Under the pieces are notes generated by a model that was given only the letters and a program-made list of their open reading frames with translations, was not told where the DNA came from and did not search any database. Both the position numbers and the translations under genes were made by a program. Below, in pieces: positions 33,797 to 44,599 of a stretch of 64,000 bases of DNA (within the stretch, counting starts at the first letter, position 1; the number at the start of each line of letters is the position of its first letter). Source of the DNA: Gordius sp. MW1 (lineage: Eukaryota > Nematomorpha > Gordioida > Gordea > Gordiidae); contig OZ038526.1 of NCBI GenBank assembly GCA_964036665.1, positions 10,540,001-10,604,000 of the forward strand. The letters run 5' to 3'.

Positions 33797-34142
33797 TGTT
33801 GTGTTTATTGACACAAAGGCGGGTGTGGAGAATAAAGTAAAAACAAATAATATGACGGAAGTATATAGACGTATGAAGTGATTAAAGGAAAGATGAAGGA
33901 AAGATGAGGGAAGACAACAGACACACACATTTGTTTGTATGTAGTGATGCATTTAAAATATTTTTATGATGGTCTTTGTCGCATAAAAACTGCACACATT
34001 TGTTTTTATGTAGTGAAGCATTCGAATATTTTTATGATGGTCATCGTCTAATGAACACTATATACATATTATTTTTGTGATCTTGGTCTTGTGAGGATAT
34101 AATAAAGTGGGATTGCGTATTGTATATTCCCTGAACTGAACA
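33797..34142 (+). repeat. 3' LTR of the 9-kb Gypsy
   Basis: 346 bp, the same sequence as the 5' LTR with scattered substitutions and small indels. Preceded by an A/G-rich polypurine tract (AAAAAAAGAGA). Confidence 0.92.
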
Positions 34143-34147
34143 ATTCC

Positions 34148-35268
34148 TTTGCATTTTTTTTATAAACTTCTCAGCTATACACTTTTACTATGAACAGTTG
34201 CAGAAAGGGGGTTGTGGCATTAAAGGGGTGATTCGACTAGCAGACATTGCTGTTGACATGGGGTTTTATCAAATTTTGAGTTGGCGGAAACTAAAGCTAT
34301 TTTATAAAATTGAGATTTAAGATTTGCCAAAACAAAATTTCTTATTAATAATTTAACTGACACTATTGAGCTTTATTACTAATTGACAATATTCATCCCC
34401 TACTTGATTCCTTTATTAAACAACTAATGAACAATTTTTGATATAAAAACAACATATTTCAACTATCTCTGAAACCTCGTTTCCGAAAATCCCGTCAATT
34501 ATTGTACTATAAACTCAGGAATAAATATTTCGGCCCAATTTTGTTGCAGTGATTAAATTAGTAACATTAACCTGAAATCAGAGTTTTGGTTTATGGATTT
34601 GTTTTTAAACTCAACCCTTTCGTCCCAATAATGCTCTTAACGCCCTAATTAAAATTCAATATAACCCTACCTTTTCGCCTTCCCATACCAGAAGCATCAA
34701 CGAGCGACTTTTGCACACTCGATAAATTTATAACTTTTAAAACTTTATGGCAAATCATCGATTAAATGGATTGGCATAATTAACAATTCATTGGGAATTA
34801 GCTCCCACCCCAGGTGGATTCTGGACATACTATAGCCGGGCAAAAATTTAATTTGTTTTATACAATTTTTTAAAACGTTTTATAGTTTATACACATAATT
34901 TATATCATTTTTTGTCTAATTTGTAAACTTTTATGCCCCCGACCCGGTCTAGTTTTTTAACTAATTTCCCGCCCAGCATCGCCCAAACATTTCTAAGAGT
35001 TTAGACTACATAGCCCTGTCACATGTTTCATATGGTATAATGTGTACCATTAAATCCACCATTTTAAATTTGACCATCTCCCATGACTTTCTGTAGTGTC
35101 CCTCATTGAACATAAAAAGGGAATTTACCTTCCTCATTGGTTAATAAATACAAATGAGTGTTAATAAATATATATTTAATAAAATTAAAGAATTACTAAT
35201 TTAACTATACTGAATTAGAATTACTAATTTAACTGCTAATTTAATTTTTCCAATTTTGCACTTACAAC
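34148..35268. other. AT-rich non-coding sequence
   Basis: No ORF, repeat or motif that I can support. Confidence 0.55.
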
Positions 35269-35339
35269 TTATTCTGAATCGTGATAATAATACAAATCAA
35301 GGCAAAATCGGATATAAATATTAGTTTGTGGTACAAACA

Positions 35340-35765
35340 TTCCGTGACGGCGGCGCGCGGAGGGCGGCGCAGGGTTAGCCGAAGGTGGTGTCCTAGGTGC
35401 TAACGTCGGCACCGAAGGCTGGCGTGTAGACCTACGGCACCGCTGGAGGTACCTAGCGTCACGGCGCGTAATTATGTGAACCCTGGCAACGAGGTTGCGG
35501 TCGATGTAGCGCTGCATCTCGATCCAGCTGAGCGAGTAGATACAGTTACTGTATAGGCGCCGTTGGCGTCAGTCACACTAAGAAAAAAACGATCGAGCGA
35601 CGTGGGAGGCGGCGCGGGGGGATCAGCATGATGAAAACAATGGGTTGAAATTTGGGACCCAACGACGTCTTTCGGTGAGGCCGTTCCCTTACGTTCAACG
35701 GCGCGCTACATTAACTCGACTTCCCGCTCCCGTCCTCTTGGGGTCATACTTAGACATCCCACGTG
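35340..35765. other. GC-rich island, unassigned
   Basis: About 400 bp rich in GGCGGCGCGC, GGCACCG and CGTCACGGCGCG stand out from the AT-rich surroundings. A minus-strand reading of 82 codons (35517-35269) is Arg/Pro-rich and matches no family I recognise. It could be an exon, the end of an unknown transposon or transferred sequence; none is proven. Confidence 0.4.
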
Positions 35766-36985
35766 CCAGGTGTCACTCTTTATTTTATACCTTCCCTTAT
35801 TCTATTTACTCGCTGTTTTTATATCTTTGCAGGGAAACAAATTCATTTACCTTGAAAGTGATTTGGTTGTGATACGCACAAGGTGATATGAGAAAGAATA
35901 CACGAACTGAATTAACTTTAATCTGAATGTTTACCGTTATCTATTTCTATATAAACTCGCGATTTATATATTCGTTACCATTGTTATTATTTCCCCTTAA
36001 TAAATTATATGCCAACCCCTTTCTCTAAATCTTCCTATATTCTATTCATCTCTCTATTTTTATGTCTGCTATTTCTATTACTATCATTGCTCTCTTTGTG
36101 TTTTATTGCTCATGTTTATGTCTTTGTTGTCGTGCGCCGCGTTATATACGATAGCGCGTGATTGTATTAAATAAACATCGCGATGACTTTACAAACATCT
36201 GCGCATTATGTTTAAAACCTGAAGATATATCGAATTCACCATTATTATAATATTTGTACCACGAACTAACATACTTCTCCATCGTGAATTCGATATCTTC
36301 AGGTTTAAATAATAAGCCGTCGCGATGTTTATTTAATACAATCACGCGCTATCGTATTTAACGGCTATCTTATTATTACTTCTGCAAATATTAACCATAT
36401 TATTTAGGTTTATCAACAAATAAATAATTGCTTATAAATTTTCGGATTAGGGATGATATATTTTATCAGGGGAAAAGAAAAACAGTAAGTGATGATTTTA
36501 GTATATATTATTTTCGGATACAATAATAATAGTTTTTTAGCAAGGGTGCGCAGATGTTCTTTCTTCGTCGATGTTTTTATCACTCAGCATCGTCTTTCCC
36601 ACGATACATCAGAACAAAGCAATGCCGTCGGTAATTAAACATATAGAGGAAGATGGCGACGGTCGATAGTTAAATAAACATAGATAGATAGAAGCGAGTA
36701 AAATAGACATAAAAAGTAAAATATATTAAAAGTGAAATAGAAATAAAACGAAAGTAAAAATAGGCCAGAGGCCAGGTGGCGATTACCACACTTATATAAC
36801 GCGGCGCACGAGAATAAAGACATAAACATGAGCAATAATATACAAAGGGAGCAATGATAGAAATAGAAATAGCATATACATAAAAATAGAGAGTTGAATA
36901 GAGTAGGGAAGATAAAATAGAGAGTAAAATGGAATAAGGGAAGATATAGAATAAAGGGTAACACCTGGCGCGTGGGATGCCACAA
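35763..36985. repeat. large imperfect inverted repeat
   Basis: The left arm occupies 35763-35832 and 36010-36147; the right arm 36785-36985 is its inverse. Shared landmarks: GCCAGGTGT, ATACCTTCCCTTATTC-like, TCTCTATTTTTATGT, TTGCTCATGTTTATGTCTTT and CGTGCGCCGCGTTATAT. The left arm carries a ~175-bp insertion (35833-36009). The structure looks like a foldback transposon or local inverted duplication. A hairpin MITE sits at its inner edge. Confidence 0.7.
36149..36354. mobile_element. hairpin MITE, 206 bp, at TA
   Basis: Outer arms start CGATAGCGCGTGATTGTATT and run about 38 bp, nearly perfect; an inner pair (ACCTGAAGATAT and CGAATTCAC parts) forms a second stem. TA flanks both sides (36147-36148, 36355-36356), fitting Tc1/mariner-type insertion. 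A minus-strand ORF of 67 codons runs through it but is the palindrome's translation. Confidence 0.75.
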
Positions 36986-36999
36986 AAATATAGATGGTA

Positions 37000-37980
37000 T
37001 AATTTGCTTTAACATCACATCATCACAATTTTTATGAATTGTTTAAATGATAAATATTTTAAAATGCTATTTTTAATGTTTAATTAGTTCAATATATTTC
37101 ATTGCGTTTTAAAAACACTTATAATTATAATTAACCAAAATCACTATATTTTATATAACCTTTCTTTTATCGCGCATATTAATAAATGGCGAAATAAACG
37201 GTACACTTCTTTACCGTTGAGTTGATAAGCAGTCTATCTAGTCTATGCTAAGAGTCGGTCAAGCCATGCTCGAATCATTAAAACTGCATAAATTGTCCTG
37301 CCCGAAATAACAATTTTTCAAATTTTTAGTCGTAATTTTGTTAAATTTTTGAAAAAATTTTTAGATTTGATTTACACTTACTAACATTATAAAATCAAAT
37401 AAGAAAGTGACAATAAAATCTTGCTACGCCCAAATTGTTCGAAGATTGTTATGGTGCCCGCCCGAGCTTGCCATAAGATCCGGTCCGGCTTGAAGGCCCC
37501 GTAGGCCGGCTACTATGATCTCACTTGACTGAGTTAAAAAACTACCTTTAGATTTCCCTTATAATTTATATTTCGATAATTTCTTGAAAAGCGCAAATTT
37601 AAAAATGCGTGTAAATCATCCCGAATGTCTATTTAAAATACATAAACAAAGAGGGTTTACACGGAAATAATACTTCCAATCTCAGTTATTATAGTGTTAA
37701 CTTGACACTATAATAACAAAGTTGACACTATAATAACAAAGTTACGATGCTTTCGAATTGTGATGGCGTCATGCCTATATATTAAAAGAAATACGATGGT
37801 TTACAAATCCAGAAAAAGAATTTTGATTTGTCCAAGATACTTAATGCATTTATAGTCGGACCGCTTTAAAAAGTACTTGCCACATGAATATTTCCAGACA
37901 AAAAAAATACGTCCCATTGTTTGTATTTGGATTAGATGCCACTTGTCAAAATTCCCGGCAGCTCTATTGTCTTAACAATT
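37000..37980. other. non-coding; decayed family A MITE and a GC-rich hairpin
   Basis: 37300-37435 matches the family A interior (TTTTTAGTCGTAATTTTGTT) and ends GCTACGCCCA, so it is a decayed copy. At 37455-37525 a GC-rich block can pair GCCGGCT/AGCCGG-like halves. At 37695-37740 a 20-bp unit (TTGACACTATAATAACAAAG) is repeated twice. No gene. Confidence 0.5.
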
Positions 37981-37987
37981 ACTACAA

Positions 37988-38268
37988 TGTAGCTCGCCTT
38001 TTCCCATACTCAAATTAAGCCTTTTCCCATACTCAAATTAACTCATTAGTGCTTTTCCATTTTAGTTAATACTCCCACACTCTCACCCATTAGTTATAAT
38101 ATCATTAGTTACTTTCCCACACTCTCACCATGATTTGAGTTCGCATTCATTATTGTAATTAAGTACATTATTATTCCCACGCTTTTTCCTATATATTACC
38201 AAATTATCGCATAAATGCATTCTTGGATTTTTTCCCTTTCTTACGCATTTTATTACGCTATAAAATAT
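37988..38268 (+). repeat. 5' LTR of young Gypsy
   Basis: 281 bp. The gag start codon (38267) overlaps its last bases. Tandem GCCTTTTCCCATACTCAAAT copies at 37996-38041. Confidence 0.9.
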
Positions 38269-41200
38269 GGCGCGGTCGAATTCCAATATACAATTCCATC
38301 AATATAATCCTACCGATAGTTTTGACTTATACTTGTCACAATTCAACCATTTTCACAATGTTATCGGTTGCGATAAAAAATCCTTATTTCTATCCGTTAT
38401 AGGTACCGAAAATTTCGAATTACTTACAAACCTTATTGCCCCCCAGGACCCTGCAAACCTTCCTTTTGAAGAATTATGTTTAGCCCTAAAAAACTTTTAT
38501 TCTCCCAAATTAAACCCAATCGTACAACGCTACAAATTTAATAAGTTGTCCCAAATGGATGATGAAACCATCGATGCATTTACAGCAAGATTAAAGGGGG
38601 TGGCAATCCATTGCGAATTCGGATCGAACCTTGAAAGTAGCCTCCGTGATAGGTTTGTAGCTGGATTAAAGAAAACAAAGATTGTTGAACGCCTTTTAGG
38701 CATAGAAAATTTGACATGGCAAATTGCGCTGGACACCTCTCGCGCCATGGAAAGGGCAGAACTACAATCGCAATTATTGAATCATTCGGAAACAATTCAT
38801 TTGGTAAAACCCAGGTCCTTAAATTATTGTTATTCATGCGGGGGGAATCATAATCGGGCCATGTGTAAATTTCGAACTGCAGTTTGTTTTAAATGTCAAA
38901 AAAAGGGACACATTGGAAAAATATGCAAGAGCGAATGCAGTGTTACGCATCATCAAGTGAATTATTTGAAGGGATATTCGTCATTTCCCACTTATACATT
39001 AAAGGTAAATGATCTAGATGTTAATTTTGAAATTGATACAGGGTCATCAGTGACAATGGTGAATGGAGGAAACATTGTAGTACGGAACGTTTCTCCACTC
39101 AAAACTATCTTAAAGAGCTATAATGGTACAACCATACCAACGAAAGGGAAAACCGAGGTGACAGTATCTGAAAATGGCAAACGATTTAAATTGCCGTTAA
39201 TCGTATCAGAAGGCCATGGCCACAACATATTAGGACGCGATTGGTTGCAACATTTTCCCCATATCCTAATTCAACTGGCACATAAATGGATTAAAGATGA
39301 TACCACTCCCTCTTCAATCAATATGGTTAATTGTTACAATAATTTGAATGATATTACTAACAAATATTCTTCGTTATTTGATAATAAATCCACCGGAGTT
39401 ATTGATTTTTATACAACACTTAAACTTAAACCCGAATCCTCTCCTAAATTTTTTCGGCCCAGACCAATCCCTTATTTTATTAAAGAAAAAGTGGATAAGG
39501 AGTTAGACCGACTAGTTAATGAAGGGGTTTTGAAATCTGTAAAATATGCCGACTATGCAGCGCCCATTGTTACTGTTCTTAAAAAAAATGGGGGATTACG
39601 AATTTGTGGAGATTTCCGAAATTTGAATAATAATCTAGTTGTTGAAAAATACCCTCTTCCCCGAATCCAAGACTTGTTTTCTAAATTAGCAGGTTTTAGA
39701 TATTTCTCCATATTAGACCTAAAAGAAGCTTATTATCAAATTAAAATTACTGAAAAATCACAAAATATTTTAACAATTAATACCCACAGAGGACTTTTTC
39801 AATATACTCGACTTCCATTCGGAATTGCTTCTGCCCCAGCGATATTTCAGCGCTTCATAGACTCATTATTTAGGAACATTAATGGTGTAGTATGTTATTT
39901 AGACGACATTATCGTGTCTGGGAAAACAATTGAGGATCACAATAAAAATCTCGAAATAGTGTTTAAAATATTGGATGAGGCTAATATAAAATTAAAACGA
40001 GAAAAATGTAATTTTTTACAAAAATCAATTGAATATCTTGGACATATAATAAACGAGGAAGGAATTCACACAACTAACAAAAATACTAAGGCAATTATAA
40101 ATGCTCCTGACCCTACATCAATTAAAGAATTACAATCTTTCTTAGGCATGGCTACCTATTATGCTAAGTTTATACAAAATTTTTCGACTCTAGCACAACC
40201 GTTGTATAAATTATTAAGAAAATCAGTGAAATGGAATTGGACACAAGATTGTATAAATGCCATTAATAAAATAAAGAAAAAAATAATTAATGCTCCTGTT
40301 TTAGTTCATTTTAATCCTCAATTACCATTGCTACTCTCCACCGATGCTTCAGCGGAAGGTATCGGCGCCGTTTTATCACATGAAATTAAGGGGTACGAGC
40401 ATCCCATTTCTTTTGCCTCGCGCACACTCAACGCTGCGGAGAGAAATTACAGCCAAATTGAAAAAGAAGCGTTAGCCATTATATTTGCATTTCAAAAATT
40501 TCGAGAATACATTTATGGCCAAACCTTCACTCTAGTAACAGACCACAAACCACTATTATCAATATTTAATCAAACCAAAAACGTACCTCAAGCTGTATCG
40601 GCGCGACTTCAACGATGGGCTTTATTTACAACACCGTACCAATTTAATATTAGATATAAGAATACCAAAGAAAACGCTCGTGCAGATATGCTCTCAAGGT
40701 TAGCTGTTCCGGACGAAACAATATCTCAAGAGGGAGATATTTGTGCTATTTACGAAGAAACATTTAAGCAATTACCAATTACATCGGCAGATGTGGCCAG
40801 ACATACCCGTCAAGATCCTGTTCTAGGACAAGTATATAATTACGTACTTCACGGTTGGCCCAAAAAAGTGGAATCGGAACTAGTCGTGTACCATCAACGC
40901 CAAAAAGAATTAACAACGCTAAAAGGATGCCTTTTCTGGGGATATAGGGTGGTCATTCCACAAAAATTAAGAAAAGATATTTTATATATGCTCCATTTAG
41001 GCCATCCTGGTATGACCCGCTCTAGGATTCTAGCCCGTCAACATTTATGGTATCCAGGTATCGATAAGGACATCCAAAATTACGTTAATAATTGTAAAAA
41101 TTGCCAAGAGTGGTTTTCTGGAACACCAGAATTAGCTCCCCAAAAATGGACAAACCCTGGTAAACCTTGGTCTAGGCTACATTTAGATTTTTGTGGTTCT

Positions 41201-42169
41201 ATTCACGGTTATTATTATCTAATTTTGGTCGATGCATATACCAAATGGCCAGAGATATTCCCTATGACCAGCATTAGTGCATCGTGCACTATCAATGCCC
41301 TCGAATCGATATTTGCTCGTTTCGGACTACCTAATTCCATTGTTTCAGATAATGGTCCACAATTTACAAGTGCTGAATTCAAGGGATATTGCAAAAAAAA
41401 TAATATTCGAAACATTTATTCAAGTCCTTACCACCCTCGTTCTAATGGAGAAGCCGAACGTTTTATTCGAACCTTTAAAAATTTCCTATATAAGTCGCAA
41501 AATTTTAAAAATGATAAATTATTTAATTTCTTGTTTTCTTACAGGAATACTATCCATCCTACAACTGGTTTTACCCCAGCAGATTTGTTAATCAAAATTC
41601 ACCCCTTAAGTTTGTTTAGTTTTTTAAAACCACACATGATGGTAGGGGAACTTGAAGAAGATAATTTTATTAGAAGAAAATTTTTAATCGGTGACAAAGT
41701 CTGGGTGAAAGATTTTACAAGTAGTGACAAATTGTGGTGCAAAGGAGTCGTTCGTAAAATACTTGGTCCCGTTTCTTACGTAATCGAAACAGAAGAAGGT
41801 ATGATGTGGAAAAGACATGGCGACCACATAAGGAAACGATCGGATACAATCATGGAAGAAGACTTGCCTACACAGGTGACAACGCCCTGCCCCTCTCCTT
41901 CTACAGACTTGGCAAATGATTCACCATTTGACGATTACAGCACGGAGCAAGCTAGTTTTTCACGTACACCACCTATGACGCCCTCCATTAATACTCTTCC
42001 ATCTACGACCCTTCCTTTTAACTCGCCACCATCCACATCTTCGACGATACCACTTACGTCCCCGCCCCGTTTGCCGATCGATCCTGACGTAGTTGGACTA
42101 CCTTCACCTACACTACCACGACGGTCGACCCGAATTAAATACCCGATGCAAAGATACGGAATCGATTAA
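38267..42169 (+). CDS. Gag-Pol polyprotein of Gypsy retrotransposon, intact 1300 aa
   Basis: One open frame encodes the complete retrotransposition machinery. Gag: capsid-like residues 1-175, then two zinc knuckles, C188-C200 (CX2CX3HX4C) and C207-C220 (CX2CX4HX4C). Protease: DTGSS from residue 257. RT: about 400-620, YLDD at 544-547. RNase H: STDASAEGIGAVLSH and VTDHKPL, about 690-780. Integrase: HHCC zinc region about 905-945, then D974, D1028 and E1064 (35 residues between the last two). A GPY/F-type module (GPVSYVI) near 1170 is followed by a Pro/Ser/Thr-rich tail; there is no chromodomain. Gag and pol are fused without frameshift or stop, so gag:pol ratio must be set otherwise. All key residues are present. 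Confidence 0.95.
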   Translation: MARSNSNIQFHQYNPTDSFDLYLSQFNHFHNVIGCDKKSLFLSVIGTENFELLTNLIAPQDPANLPFEELCLALKNFYSPKLNPIVQRYKFNKLSQMDDETIDAFTARLKGVAIHCEFGSNLESSLRDRFVAGLKKTKIVERLLGIENLTWQIALDTSRAMERAELQSQLLNHSETIHLVKPRSLNYCYSCGGNHNRAMCKFRTAVCFKCQKKGHIGKICKSECSVTHHQVNYLKGYSSFPTYTLKVNDLDVNFEIDTGSSVTMVNGGNIVVRNVSPLKTILKSYNGTTIPTKGKTEVTVSENGKRFKLPLIVSEGHGHNILGRDWLQHFPHILIQLAHKWIKDDTTPSSINMVNCYNNLNDITNKYSSLFDNKSTGVIDFYTTLKLKPESSPKFFRPRPIPYFIKEKVDKELDRLVNEGVLKSVKYADYAAPIVTVLKKNGGLRICGDFRNLNNNLVVEKYPLPRIQDLFSKLAGFRYFSILDLKEAYYQIKITEKSQNILTINTHRGLFQYTRLPFGIASAPAIFQRFIDSLFRNINGVVCYLDDIIVSGKTIEDHNKNLEIVFKILDEANIKLKREKCNFLQKSIEYLGHIINEEGIHTTNKNTKAIINAPDPTSIKELQSFLGMATYYAKFIQNFSTLAQPLYKLLRKSVKWNWTQDCINAINKIKKKIINAPVLVHFNPQLPLLLSTDASAEGIGAVLSHEIKGYEHPISFASRTLNAAERNYSQIEKEALAIIFAFQKFREYIYGQTFTLVTDHKPLLSIFNQTKNVPQAVSARLQRWALFTTPYQFNIRYKNTKENARADMLSRLAVPDETISQEGDICAIYEETFKQLPITSADVARHTRQDPVLGQVYNYVLHGWPKKVESELVVYHQRQKELTTLKGCLFWGYRVVIPQKLRKDILYMLHLGHPGMTRSRILARQHLWYPGIDKDIQNYVNNCKNCQEWFSGTPELAPQKWTNPGKPWSRLHLDFCGSIHGYYYLILVDAYTKWPEIFPMTSISASCTINALESIFARFGLPNSIVSDNGPQFTSAEFKGYCKKNNIRNIYSSPYHPRSNGEAERFIRTFKNFLYKSQNFKNDKLFNFLFSYRNTIHPTTGFTPADLLIKIHPLSLFSFLKPHMMVGELEEDNFIRRKFLIGDKVWVKDFTSSDKLWCKGVVRKILGPVSYVIETEEGMMWKRHGDHIRKRSDTIMEEDLPTQVTTPCPSPSTDLANDSPFDDYSTEQASFSRTPPMTPSINTLPSTTLPFNSPPSTSSTIPLTSPPRLPIDPDVVGLPSPTLPRRSTRIKYPMQRYGID

Positions 42170-42183
42170 GGGGAAAGAAATGC

Positions 42184-42464
42184 TGTAGCTCGCCTTTTCC
42201 CATACTCAAATTAAGCCTTTTCCCATACTCAAATTAACTCATTAGTGCTTTTCCATTTTAGTTAATACTCCCACACTCTCACCCATTAGTTATAATATCA
42301 TTAGTTACTTTCCCACACTCTCACCATGATTTGAGTTCGCATTCATTATTGTAATTAAGTACATTATTATTCCCACGCTTTTTCCTATATATTACCAAAT
42401 TATCGCATAAATGCATTCTTGGATTTTTTCCCTTTCTTACGCATTTTATTACGCTATAAAATAT
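42184..42464 (+). repeat. 3' LTR of young Gypsy
   Basis: 281 bp, identical to the 5' LTR by eye. Preceded by the purine tract AAGGGGAAAGAAA (about 42168-42180). Confidence 0.92.
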
Positions 42465-42474
42465 AATGGTACAA

Positions 42475-43650
42475 AGTTATTTTATAAAATAGAATTAACT
42501 CCTGAACAGCTAAATCATAGATTTTAAAGGTCAGTAAAACTGAAGACAGGCATCAATGAAAAAGTGAACTCAATAGCGCCGCGTTGTATGGAGTAGGTAG
42601 CACCAGAATTTTAAGCCCATACTGCATGGTAGGACTAAATATTCTTTGTTGGTCATATTAATTCACTTTTTTAAATATATCTTAGTCATTTAATAAATTT
42701 TTATTTTTATGTCTCTATACCTGTACGTGACACCCATGTATTTCTGGAAGTTGACAAATTTTCAGCGGTTTTAAAGCAATATTTTTATATAAATTGGTTG
42801 AGGTGTACGTTATTGGTACCTGTCGGGTTAATATTCATTCTTCAAGCCCGACCGTTTGCCAGCAACATTTTTTTAATTTTCATCCCGCACCTGATCCGAT
42901 CCTAATTTGTTGAGAATTCAATGCAATTAATAGGTAAAGATTTAATTTAAAAAATAACATTTCAAATCGGTGTAAACTATTTTTTGTCATCTATAGGATA
43001 TTTTAACCATATTTGTTCACATCCTATCGTTAAATTTTTATAACAGAAAGCAATCGAAATACAGATTTTCGCTTTGATTACTATTTTTAGTGCTTAATAA
43101 ATGTTAAATAAGAAAATTTGTTGTATGATTGTCATGGTAGTTTAAAGTGAAAATTGTGTTTATAATATGAAGACTTAAATGATAGGGGCGGTTAAGTTGT
43201 TTAACAAAATTATTTAAATTTTTGTATATTAATTTTCTATTTTAAAAACATAAAGTCCATTATTATTTTTAACAGTAGTGTTTTGACGAATTGATTTATA
43301 TCTAGATATGGTAGCCAATGTTTTTTTTTGCTATGACAAAAGTGCTCATAATAAAAAATAGAAAGATGAATGCAATTTATATATTTTGAAGGCACCCTAA
43401 CGTAAATGGAAAGGGGAATAACGCACAATTATTACATTGGCTTCAAGTTTGACTTAATATATAATTAAATAATGTAGTTTTTCAGTCCCAACTTAGAGAA
43501 TAACAATAAAAAGAGGTAAACATTTACGGCTAAATATATAGTTAAATAAAGTGTAGCCGACAATCAAACAAGGGATAATTTTTGTTTGATCTTACATCTA
43601 CATCGGTTTTTTATTGTAAATCCTGATTTCTCGAATCCATTAGTGCGTAT
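42475..43650. other. AT-rich non-coding sequence
   Basis: No supported gene, repeat or element end. Confidence 0.55.
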
Positions 43651-44299
43651 AGAGCCCTGCGAAATGGATTGTATTTGGCCCGAGCCCGGCCCAAGTCCTA
43701 CGTATTGTTTTTTTATATGCCCAAGCCCGACCCCATTCCGAAATGCAATTTTTACCTTTGGACCGACCCGAGTCCGAGTCCGGTCTGAGTTTCATAAAAA
43801 TACTTAGATATAAATATAAAATTACCTTGATTGATAATGTTCGTAATTTGAAACAAATCCAATTTTTCTTGCTTCCATTTATTCAACTAATTATATTGTA
43901 ACGTAAAAATCGAACTTAATAAATTTTATTTAATGACTTACAATATATATTTTGAAATATTGACTTATATTATTAATAAAGTTCTAATAGCTACTAGGAA
44001 TGTTATACGTGTAAGAATAAAATTGGTTATTTTGATCAAAAAATCAATGTAGACAGGGAGGAGGGGCTGGAGCTAAAAATCTATATTATGTACGCTGTAC
44101 ATAGATTTTAATTTTATATCGGGGTATAAATAATTCGTTAGCTTCTAATTCGGGCCGAGATAGGGTTAAGCCTTGGGTCGGGCTGCCCCATCAAGTCAGA
44201 CCCAAGCCCTATTATTTTGTTAAATTATGCCCGAGCCCGGTCCGAAATTCATTCAGACAGGGCCGGGTTCGGGCGTTTGGGTGGCCCGTGCAGAGCTTT
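43651..44299. mobile_element. hAT MITE (family C), 649 bp
   Basis: Left end AGAGCCCTGCG; right end, as reverse complement, AAAGCTCTGCACGGGCC. Flanks GTGCGTAT and GTGTATAT match 6/8, fitting an aged 8-bp hAT TSD. Both subterminal zones carry GGCCCGAGCCCGG-type repeats. AT-rich centre, no coding capacity. Confidence 0.65.
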
Positions 44300-44599
44300 G
44301 TGTATATGACAGATGTTTGACTTGCTGTTTAAGGGGTCTAAGGTGTCAGATTACATACTGCCCAGTGCAATGATTGGAAAATAATTTTACAAAGAAAATT
44401 ATTTTTTTATTTTTCATATTGGGTGGGAAATATGTTCCGCGGAATATAATCAATCGGATATATTTGTGAAACAAAGAAATAAAATTTTGAATGTGTTTAA
44501 AATAGATACATATCCTCGCCTTCAATCATTAGTGAAGCGGATTGTTATAAATATCGTCCCAATCTTTGGAACTTAAGAAAATCGATTGCTTATTATTAA
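44300..44599. other. short non-coding spacer
   Basis: Nothing recognised. Confidence 0.5.

Larger units (their letters stand above)
25156..34142 (+). mobile_element. Gypsy LTR retrotransposon, ~9 kb, decayed, with nested insertions
   Basis: LTRs at 25156-25497 and 33797-34142; TSD ATTCC at 25151-25155 and 34143-34147. A TGGCGCCC primer site follows the 5' LTR. The internal region has a zinc-knuckle-like motif, protease, RT, RNase H and integrase in Gypsy order, with the RT split by a 2.3-kb hairpin-ended repeat. A 2-kb non-coding 3' region contains a hAT end and tandem duplications. Many stops; inactive. Confidence 0.9.
37988..42464 (+). mobile_element. Gypsy LTR retrotransposon, intact and young (Mag/K02A2.6-like)
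   Basis: Two 281-bp LTRs (37988-38268, 42184-42464) look identical base for base, and the single gag-pol ORF is open, so insertion was recent. The LTR starts TGTAGCTCGCC and includes a 23-bp internal tandem repeat (GCCTTTTCCCATACTCAAAT). TACAA at 37983-37987 recurs at 42470-42474, a possible 5-bp TSD if the 3' LTR extends five bases further. The 5' LTR has no such extension (three bases are missing), so the boundary is uncertain. RT motif style suggests the Mag lineage. Confidence 0.93.

Noticed and set aside
33608-33952. 114-codon Leu/Phe-rich ORF on the minus strand as a membrane protein
   Set aside because: It crosses into the 3' LTR and its hydrophobicity follows from A/G-rich plus-strand sequence; chance frame.
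36142-36345. 67-codon ORF on the minus strand as a small gene
   Set aside because: It is the translation of a hairpin MITE palindrome.
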